From assembly GCA_050256015.1 (NCBI GenBank), contig JBFWIL010000030.1, forward strand, positions 1 to 16,038: a stretch of DNA of 16,038 nt, in the 5' to 3' direction. Positions 1 through 6,295 of this stretch are shown in pieces (position 1 is the first letter of the stretch; each line of letters opens with the position of its first letter). Position numbers and translations under genes: made by a program. The DNA comes from JBFWIL01 sp050256015. Its GTDB lineage: Bacteria > Bacteroidota > Bacteroidia > Bacteroidales > Prolixibacteraceae. The notes under the pieces were generated by a model. It had not been told where the DNA came from and did no database searches. It saw only the letters and a program-made list of their open reading frames with translations.

Positions 1-841
1 AAACAATCTGATCCGGAACACCGCTCACCGGGCCTTTATGCTCATGGCCCTGATCGGACTGGTTTGCTTTCTCATCTCCGCCCTGCTGTTTTTCCGGTAC
101 CCTGGGTATATCTTCAAGCCAATTACCATGCAGGCCGAAGCAAAAACCAATTTTATTGCCACAATCTCCCACGAACTGAAGACCCCGCTTTCCTCCATGC
201 GCCTCAACCTGAAACTTCTGGAAGACACACGCATCGGCAGCCTGAACCCGGAGCAGAAAGAGCTCGTACTGGCCATAAAGGAAGAAAGTCGGAAAATGGC
301 TGCTATCACTTCCGAACTTCTGGATCTGTCACAGATAGAGACCGGCAACATTCTGTTGAATTTTCAGCCCGTTTCGTCCACAGAGATCATCAGTTATGTC
401 AAAGATACGGCCCTGAAACAAGCCGCAAACAAACAGATACGGATCAATTTTTCCGTTCCCTCGCAATTGCCTGAAATATACTGCGATTCGGAAAAAACCG
501 CCTGGGTACTGCTCAACATGTTAAACAATGCCATTCAGTATTCACCAGAAGGCTCAATGGTTGAGCTTGAAGTCAGTCACCAGGAGGAAGCCGTACGCTT
601 TATGGTTCGCGATTATGGCATCGGCATCGAAGAACGTTACCAGCAGCAGATCTTTGAGCGTTATTTTCGGGTACCAGGCTCCGGCCGGAAAGGAACCGGA
701 TTGGGTCTGGCTATCTCCAGGGAATTTATCCGCAAGCAAAACGGTCACATCTGGGTAGAAAGCACACCGGGAGAAGGAAGCAGGTTTTTCTTTGAACTGC
801 CGGTATACGGCAACTTTTCCGGCACGCAGGAGAAAAGATAA
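1..841 (+). CDS. Sensor histidine kinase, C-terminal part (gene runs off the left edge)
   Basis: The frame is open to the first base of the window with no stop, so the true start lies upstream; the ATG at 38 is probably internal. Numbering from that Met: a hydrophobic segment at about residues 2-19 (likely the last membrane helix), an H-box with phospho-acceptor His45 (ISHELKTP), an N-box around Asn164 (LNNAIQYS), a G1 box DYGIGI at 192-197 and a G2 box GTGLGL at 219-224. These are the parts of a complete DHp plus HATPase_c catalytic core, which autophosphorylates and passes phosphate to a response regulator not seen here. Only about 10-15 residues separate the membrane helix from the DHp helix, so no HAMP or PAS domain is present on this side. 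From memory, the core resembles the Bacteroidales kinase class often found beside kdp potassium genes. The trkH gene 59 bp downstream on the same strand fits a role in potassium or osmotic sensing, but that role is inferred. Ends in TAA. Confidence 0.9.
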   Translation, partial: NNLIRNTAHRAFMLMALIGLVCFLISALLFFRYPGYIFKPITMQAEAKTNFIATISHELKTPLSSMRLNLKLLEDTRIGSLNPEQKELVLAIKEESRKMAAITSELLDLSQIETGNILLNFQPVSSTEIISYVKDTALKQAANKQIRINFSVPSQLPEIYCDSEKTAWVLLNMLNNAIQYSPEGSMVELEVSHQEEAVRFMVRDYGIGIEERYQQQIFERYFRVPGSGRKGTGLGLAISREFIRKQNGHIWVESTPGEGSRFFFELPVYGNFSGTQEKR

Positions 842-900
842 ATAACATAAATCATTTAATCCGGGCTGTTCTCTGCTTCACAAAACGCGGTCAGGCAATC

Positions 901-2337
901 ATGAATTTCAGTACCCTTTCCCATATAACCAGTAAAATTCTGCTTATCACGGCATGTGCTATGTGTTGCTGCATACCGGTTGCATTAATCTACCACGAAC
1001 CGATGTCTCCTTTCTTCAGGTCAGCCATCCTTATCGGCATACCGGCAGGTCTCATCCGGATCATGAAAAGAGGCAACCGGCCGGAATCCCCGGGTCGTCA
1101 TGGGGCTTACCTGGTTGTCAGCCTGGCTTGGATCATCCTGTCGCTGGCCGGCACATTACCTTACCTGCTGAGCAAATCCATCCCAGGCTTTACGGATGCA
1201 CTGTTTGAATCAGTATCGGGTTTTACCACAACCGGTTCCTCCATACTCACCGACATCGAAATTCTGCCCAAATCAATCCTTTTCTGGCGAAGCATGACAC
1301 ACTGGATGGGCGGCATTGGCATTATCGTCCTGGTCATCGTGATCATGCCTTCGCTGAATATCGGCGGCTACAACCTGTTTACACTCGAATCATCCCTGCA
1401 GGAAAAAATTCAGCCACGCATCCGTTCGGTCGGAAAACGGATTCTGCTCATTTACCTCATGCTTACGCTCCTGGAAATCCTTTTTCTGCTGGCAGGAGGC
1501 ATGAACCTTTTTGACAGCATGTGCCATGCATTCGGAACGGTGGCCACCGGCGGTTTTTCCACAAAAAACAACAGCATTGCCGGATATTCCCCTTATATCC
1601 AGTATGTGGTTATGCTATTCATGTTGCTGGCCGGCACCAACTTTCTGATCCATTATTACCTGGTAAAACGGGAGTTTACCAAAATACGGAAGAATGAAGA
1701 ATTGTGGTTTTATCTTTCCGTTATCGGCATTGCGGGTTTGGTCATAACCGCAAGTCTGTATTACCGTACCGGGAAAAACGGAGAACAGGCTTTCCGCGAT
1801 TCCTTTTTCCAGGTTATTTCCATCGTCACCTGTACAGGCTTTGCAACAGCGGATTATCAGCTATGGCCGTCTACCGCAAAAATACTGATCTTCATCCTCC
1901 TGTTTGCCGGAGGGAGTACCGGTTCCACAGCCGGTGGCATCAAGATGGCCCGGCATCTGCTGGCGCTAAAAAATATCAGCATGGCCTTCCGCAAACAGAT
2001 CGCGCCCCATGCCGTACTTCCCCTGAAAATTAACGGAAAACCCGTCGGGCCAGACGACAACAACGCTATCCTCTCTTTCGTCCAGCTATACCTGCTGCTC
2101 TTTCTGTCCGGCGGACTGGCACTGATGCTAACCGGCACAGACAAGATGACCGCATTCAGTGGCATTGCCACAGCCATGGGCGGTATAGGTCCCGGATTCG
2201 GGAGCATCGGACCGGTCAGCAATTTTGCCGGTTTGTCCCGGCTGGCCAAACTCATCCTGTCAGCCTTCATGCTACTGGGACGGCTTGAAATCTACACCCT
2301 CCTGATGCTCTTCACCCCCTGGTTCTGGAAAAAATAA
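901..2337 (+). CDS. trkH: TrkH family potassium uptake protein
   Basis: A 478-residue, very hydrophobic integral inner-membrane protein, the usual length for TrkH. It would form the ion-conducting subunit of a Trk/Ktr-type potassium uptake system. The four filter loops expected of the family are visible: GFTTTGSS at about 107-114, TVATGGFS at about 213-220, TCTGFATADY at about 310-319 and TAMGGIGPGFG at about 424-434. The stretch GGSTGSTAGGIK at about 337-348, typical of TrkH after the third repeat, is also present. The ATG at 901 gives a signal-anchor-like first helix, and I see no strong ribosome binding site, as is usual in Bacteroidota. It follows the histidine kinase by 59 bp on the same strand and may share its transcript. 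The cytoplasmic NAD-binding partner TrkA is not in the window; it may lie upstream or elsewhere. The stop codon TAA is one base from the convergent dehydrogenase stop. Confidence 0.95.
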   Translation: MNFSTLSHITSKILLITACAMCCCIPVALIYHEPMSPFFRSAILIGIPAGLIRIMKRGNRPESPGRHGAYLVVSLAWIILSLAGTLPYLLSKSIPGFTDALFESVSGFTTTGSSILTDIEILPKSILFWRSMTHWMGGIGIIVLVIVIMPSLNIGGYNLFTLESSLQEKIQPRIRSVGKRILLIYLMLTLLEILFLLAGGMNLFDSMCHAFGTVATGGFSTKNNSIAGYSPYIQYVVMLFMLLAGTNFLIHYYLVKREFTKIRKNEELWFYLSVIGIAGLVITASLYYRTGKNGEQAFRDSFFQVISIVTCTGFATADYQLWPSTAKILIFILLFAGGSTGSTAGGIKMARHLLALKNISMAFRKQIAPHAVLPLKINGKPVGPDDNNAILSFVQLYLLLFLSGGLALMLTGTDKMTAFSGIATAMGGIGPGFGSIGPVSNFAGLSRLAKLILSAFMLLGRLEIYTLLMLFTPWFWKK

Positions 2338-2338
2338 A

Positions 2339-3142
2339 CTAAGGCCGAAACAACAACCGCCCGCGAAACATGCGTCCCACCACACGAACCGCAAGACGAC
2401 GGGAGATAAGACGAGACGACTGGGCCATCAGGTAATTGAACACCCCCCCGGTAGTCCTGTAGTTCTTCCCCTTCAGAAAAGCCCGCAGCCCTTCCCGGGC
2501 CACCCGCTCCGGAGCAGTCAGCGACAGTCCTTTGGTACACATATGCGCCTCCTCCCAAAAACGGGTTTTTGTATACCCCGGACAAACCGCCGTAACCGTA
2601 ATGCCCCGCCTGCGATATTCCTCATAGAGAGCTTCGGAAAAACTAAGGACAAAAGCCTTGCCCGCCCCGTAAACGGCAAAATACGGACAGGGCTGAAAAG
2701 CAGCAGTCGAAGCAATATTGATCACCCCACCTTCTCCCTTTTCCAGCATGGCAGGCAGCAGCAGGTAGGTCAGTTTCACCAAAGCGCTCAGATTAAGCTG
2801 CATCATCTGCTCATAAACCTCCATTTCCTCATCCAGAAAGCCGGCCCACTTCCCGAAACCGGCATTATTGACCAGCATATCCACCCGGTGTCCTTCCCGG
2901 CCCAGCCGCCCCGCAAGTTGTTCGGGGGCACCGGAAGCAGTCAGGTCGGCCGGAACGACCCAAACCTCCGTTCCCTCATAATCCGACCGTAACCGGCCGG
3001 CCAGGGCTTTTAACCGGTCAGCGGAGCGGGCCGTAAGGATAAGCCGGCACCCCCGCCGGGCCAGCTCGCAGGCAAAGGCCTCGCCAATGCCCGAAGAAGC
3101 ACCTGTAATCAGTGCTGTTTTCCCCAAAATGCTTTTATTCAC
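2339..3142 (-). CDS. Short-chain dehydrogenase/reductase (SDR), classical type
   Basis: A 267-residue cytoplasmic oxidoreductase with a Rossmann fold. The nucleotide-binding motif TGASSGIG is at residues 13-20 and NNAG at 92-95. The catalytic set Asn117, Ser145, Tyr158 and Lys162 (YGAGK) is complete, so the enzyme should be active. The Thr-Ala-Arg-Ser segment after beta-2 (residues 37-40) is compatible with NADP(H) preference, but this is a weak indication. The substrate cannot be read from the sequence. The last 50 residues or so are basic and rich in Arg and aromatic residues, resembling SDRs of the DltE/YqjQ-like group thought to act on lipid or envelope-related carbonyls; that is only a suggestion. 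It stands alone on the minus strand between trkH and the phosphorylase gene. GC-rich codon use resembles the phosphorylase more than the sugar-utilisation genes to the right. Ends in TAG. Confidence 0.92.
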   Translation of the reverse strand: MNKSILGKTALITGASSGIGEAFACELARRGCRLILTARSADRLKALAGRLRSDYEGTEVWVVPADLTASGAPEQLAGRLGREGHRVDMLVNNAGFGKWAGFLDEEMEVYEQMMQLNLSALVKLTYLLLPAMLEKGEGGVINIASTAAFQPCPYFAVYGAGKAFVLSFSEALYEEYRRRGITVTAVCPGYTKTRFWEEAHMCTKGLSLTAPERVAREGLRAFLKGKNYRTTGGVFNYLMAQSSRLISRRLAVRVVGRMFRGRLLFRP

Positions 3143-3504
3143 CTGTTTGTTTTTATAGAATCACCTTCTTGTACGATAAGCTTTACCATGCTCGTTTCAG
3201 GCCTGCTATTGATGTTATGTCCATGCATACTAACGCACGCCTGCACCTGTTTTCAGGATCATATCCGTTTTCGGCACAGTCTGCGCCCTGCCCCCCTCAA
3301 CACCTTTGCATCCGGATTGCCCCGATATGTGCACCGCCCCCCGATAAGACCAGAGCCACCTGCTTGTCCTATAGTCCGTAATTTGTTCTCTCAAATATAG
3401 AACAACAAATCAATTATTCCGCTCAAAATGGTAAATTTGATGAACGGACTTACCCCGAAACCGTTCAGGCATAATCCGGGAAAACAGAAATAAAACAAAA
3501 AACA
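3143..3504. other. Divergent intergenic region between SDR and glgP
   Basis: This 362-bp spacer separates two divergently transcribed genes and should contain both promoters. The half next to the SDR is mixed in composition and shows nothing I can name. The last 130 bases are AT-rich. They contain a TAnnTTTG match on the plus strand (TAAATTTG, 3432-3439) and one on the minus strand (TATATTTG, read from 3399 to 3392), the latter with a TTTG 24 bases further upstream (3427-3424). No credible gene lies here; the short open frames overlap both neighbouring starts and look non-coding. Confidence 0.5.
3432..3439 (+). promoter_or_regulatory. Candidate -7 promoter box of glgP
   Basis: TAAATTTG matches the Bacteroidota primary-sigma -7 consensus TAnnTTTG and lies 65 bases before the glgP start, in an AT-rich stretch. 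No TTTG occurs at the expected -33 spacing, so the match is only half a promoter and could be chance. Confidence 0.25.
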
Positions 3505-6015
3505 ATGAACAAGCAAACCAACACCTCCGGCAACCGGCGCAAGAGCTTTTCCGTTCCAGGAAACACCGTACGTACCGGCATGGATAAGGACACCCTGAAG
3601 CAAGCCATTACCGAGCACCTGTTTTTCCAGCAGGGAAAGACTCCGGAATCGGCCACGCTGAACGACATGTACCTGGCCGTTTCCTATGCCGTGCGCGACC
3701 GGCTGCTGCAGCACGAACAGCAAACCATCGACTCCGTTCTAAATGACCCGGATATACGGATGGTCAGTTACATGTCTGCCGAGTTTCTCATGGGTCCCCA
3801 GCTGGGAGCCAACCTGATCGACCTGGATATTATGCCCGAAATGGAACAGGCCATCCGGGAACTGGGCTACGAATTGAAACAAATCATGGACCAGGAAGAA
3901 GAACCCGGACTGGGGAACGGCGGACTGGGACGGCTGGCAGCCTGTTATATCGACTCGCTGGCCAGCCTGCAGATCCCGGCACTGGGATACGGCATCCGCT
4001 ATGAGTTCGGCATCTTCGACCAGGAGATCCGCAACGGCTGGCAGGTAGAAATCACAGACAAGTGGCTGCACAAGGGCAATCCTTGGGAAATAGCCCGGCC
4101 CGAATATAAAATAAAGGTCGGATTCGGCGGACATACGGAAAGTTACACCGACCGGCAGGGCAGATTACTCCACCGCTGGATTCCCGCCCAGATGGTCAAC
4201 GGCATCCCTTACGACACACCCGAAATGGGCTACCAGGTACCCTCCTGCAATTTTCTCCGCCTGTGGAAGTCGGAAGCCGTGGAATCATTCGACTTTTCTT
4301 CCTTCAATCACGGCGATTACCTGAGAGCGGTGGAAGAAAAAATGGAGTCGGAAAACATAAGCAAAGTACTTTATCCCAACGACGAAACAGATCAGGGAAA
4401 GGAACTCCGGCTCAAACAGCAGTATTTCTTCGTTTCCTGCTCTCTGCAGGACATGATGCGCATGCACCTGATTTTTGGCGGGAAACCGGAGAATTTTCAC
4501 CATCGCTGGGCCGTCCAGCTCAACGACACCCATCCATCCCTAGCAGTAGCCGAACTGATGCGGCTGCTGCTCGACGAATCGCTGCTGGACTGGGATACGG
4601 CCTGGAAAGTCACCTGCCGGACCATGAGCTACACCAACCACACCCTTCTGCCCGAAGCGCTTGAGAAATGGCCCCTGCAGCTCTTCGGCAATCTGTTTCC
4701 CCGTCTGCTGGAAATTATTTACGAAATTAACCGGCGCCTGCTGCTGCAGGTAGCCGGAAAATTCCCGGGCGATGCCGACCGGTTGCGACGCATGTCGCTC
4801 ATTGACGAGACGGGTAATCGTTTTGTGCGCATGGCCAACCTGGCCTGCGCCGGAAGTTATGCCGTGAACGGGGTGGCCGAGCTGCACACCGAGCTGTTAA
4901 AAAAACAGGTCCTGCATGACTGGGTGGAAATGTATCCCGACCGCTTTTTCAATGTCACCAACGGGGTCACCCCGCGACGTTTTCTTGTGCTTAGCAATCC
5001 CGAACTGAGCCGGCTCATTACAGAAGCCATCGGCAGCAGTTGGCCCGGAAACCTGGAAGAACTAAGGAAACTCCGCTCTTATGCCAACGATCCGGCCTTC
5101 CGGGAGAAATTCCGGGAAGTCAAGCTGCAAAACAAAAACAGGCTGGCCAAACTGATTCTGGAACGAACCGGAATCCGGGCAGATCCGTCATCTTTGTTCG
5201 ACATTCAGGTGAAACGCATCCATCAGTACAAGCGGCAGCACCTGAATGTACTTCACATCCTTACCCAGTATCTGCGCATCAAAAACAATCCCGACATAAA
5301 AATAGTGCCCCGTACGTACCTTTTCGGAGGCAAGGCAGCCCCGGGATATTACATGGCCAAACTGCTGATCCGGCTTATTACGGCCACCGGCGAACTGGTC
5401 AACAACGACCCCGATGTGCGCGACCGGATCAAGGTGGTTTTCTTCCCCGACTTCAACGTCACCAATGCCCAGCCCATTTATCCCGCTGCCGACCTGTCCG
5501 AGCAGATTTCCACGGCAGGCAAGGAAGCCAGCGGAACAGGCAACATGAAACTAGCCATGAACGGGGCCCTGACCATCGGGACACTCGACGGAGCCAACAT
5601 TGAAATCCGCAGGGAGGTTGGCGAAGAGAATTTCTTCCTGTTCGGACTCACCGCAGAACAGGTGGAAGAAACCAAACGCAGGGGTTATGATCCGTCTTTC
5701 ATCTATGCCAACAACCCGGAACTCCGTTCCGTAATCGATCTGATCGGCTCCGGAATGTTCTCAGGCGGCGACCGCGAACTGTTCCGGCCCGTTACCGAAA
5801 GTCTGCTGGGCCCGGATCCCTTTATGCTAATGGCCGACTATCCGCTGTATGTAGCCTGTCAGGAACTGGTTTCCGAGACCTGGGAAAACCCGCAGGAATG
5901 GAATCGGAAAGCTATCCTGAACGTAGCCGGCATGGGCAAATTTTCCTCTGACCGGTCCATACGCGATTACTGTGAAAACATCTGGAAAATAAAACCCGTC
6001 GAAACATACCCGTAG
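3505..6015 (+). CDS. glgP: Glycogen/starch/alpha-glucan phosphorylase (GT35)
   Basis: An 836-residue cytoplasmic enzyme that releases glucose-1-phosphate from the non-reducing ends of glycogen or maltodextrin by phosphorolysis. Length and sequence match the classical GT35 phosphorylases, not the short DUF3417-containing type. Visible signatures are LGNGGLGRLAACYIDSLAS near residue 132, the stretch VFFPDFNVTNAQPIYPAADL, and EASGTGNMKLAMNG with the pyridoxal-phosphate lysine at Lys682. The start at 3505 follows an A-rich leader typical of this phylum. An alternative Met26 (3580) would remove a polar, probably disordered 25-residue extension. No glycogen branching enzyme, debranching enzyme or synthase is adjacent, so the gene appears to stand alone. 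GC-rich third positions resemble the SDR. The stop is TAG, which matters because it shows that TAG is read as a stop in this genome. Confidence 0.97.
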   Translation: MNKQTNTSGNRRKSFSVPGNTVRTGMDKDTLKQAITEHLFFQQGKTPESATLNDMYLAVSYAVRDRLLQHEQQTIDSVLNDPDIRMVSYMSAEFLMGPQLGANLIDLDIMPEMEQAIRELGYELKQIMDQEEEPGLGNGGLGRLAACYIDSLASLQIPALGYGIRYEFGIFDQEIRNGWQVEITDKWLHKGNPWEIARPEYKIKVGFGGHTESYTDRQGRLLHRWIPAQMVNGIPYDTPEMGYQVPSCNFLRLWKSEAVESFDFSSFNHGDYLRAVEEKMESENISKVLYPNDETDQGKELRLKQQYFFVSCSLQDMMRMHLIFGGKPENFHHRWAVQLNDTHPSLAVAELMRLLLDESLLDWDTAWKVTCRTMSYTNHTLLPEALEKWPLQLFGNLFPRLLEIIYEINRRLLLQVAGKFPGDADRLRRMSLIDETGNRFVRMANLACAGSYAVNGVAELHTELLKKQVLHDWVEMYPDRFFNVTNGVTPRRFLVLSNPELSRLITEAIGSSWPGNLEELRKLRSYANDPAFREKFREVKLQNKNRLAKLILERTGIRADPSSLFDIQVKRIHQYKRQHLNVLHILTQYLRIKNNPDIKIVPRTYLFGGKAAPGYYMAKLLIRLITATGELVNNDPDVRDRIKVVFFPDFNVTNAQPIYPAADLSEQISTAGKEASGTGNMKLAMNGALTIGTLDGANIEIRREVGEENFFLFGLTAEQVEETKRRGYDPSFIYANNPELRSVIDLIGSGMFSGGDRELFRPVTESLLGPDPFMLMADYPLYVACQELVSETWENPQEWNRKAILNVAGMGKFSSDRSIRDYCENIWKIKPVETYP

Positions 6016-6295
6016 TCCGGAACGGGAAAAAAAATCAATCCGTACGAACTAAAAACAACGATAGCCGATATCCGGCAGACTGGAATACCAGCGATGGCGG
6101 TTTTGACGGACGATGGAATCAGTTTTTGAATTTGTAAAGACCTTACAAGTTGAATTTAGTATTTCCCACTCTTCAGTAGTCAATTTTTCTACTTCTGTGT
6201 GCCAATTATGTGCCAATAAAATTGGCACATAATTGGCACACAAGCATAGCAATTCTCTCATCAGCCAGTTGTTTCCCAAGCTGGTGAAAAATAGT
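6016..6295. other. Convergent intergenic region with palindrome and orphan frame
   Basis: This 280-bp AT-rich spacer lies between the convergent glgP and GH31 genes. Besides the large palindrome listed separately it holds two small hairpins (GCCG/CGGC at about 6063-6075 and CTGG/CCAG at about 6080-6091). A minus-strand open frame of 76 codons (6279 to 6049) runs through the palindrome. Its middle reads like real protein (for example KLTTEEWEILNS) but I do not recognise it. It may be a relic of a decayed gene or accidental. No clear T-tract terminator was found for either flanking gene. Confidence 0.5.
6196..6242. repeat. Perfect 22-bp inverted repeat made of four 9-mer units
   Basis: Bases 6196-6217 are the exact reverse complement of 6221-6242, separated by the 3-base spacer AAA. 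Each arm is itself a tandem pair of one 9-mer: TGTGCCAAT at 6198-6206 and 6209-6217, then ATTGGCACA at 6221-6229 and 6232-6240, each pair joined by TA. Within each arm the repeat period is 11 bp, about one helical turn. Neither side is followed by a T-run, so it does not look like a standard intrinsic terminator. As DNA it could be an operator or recombinase-type site; as RNA it would fold into a long hairpin that could protect the 3' end of either convergent transcript. The structure is seen directly; its function is unknown. Confidence 0.9.

Noticed and set aside
5040..5603. 187-codon plus-strand open frame inside glgP
   Set aside because: It lies wholly within the phosphorylase gene in another frame and has a low-complexity Arg/Gln/Pro-rich product typical of a GC-rich shadow frame.
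6198..6240. Miniature CRISPR array
   Set aside because: The units are 9 bases with 2-3 base spacers and half are inverted; CRISPR repeats are longer, same-oriented and separated by unique spacers.
6196..6242. Intrinsic transcription terminator
   Set aside because: The stem is AT-rich rather than GC-rich and is not followed by a T-run on either strand.
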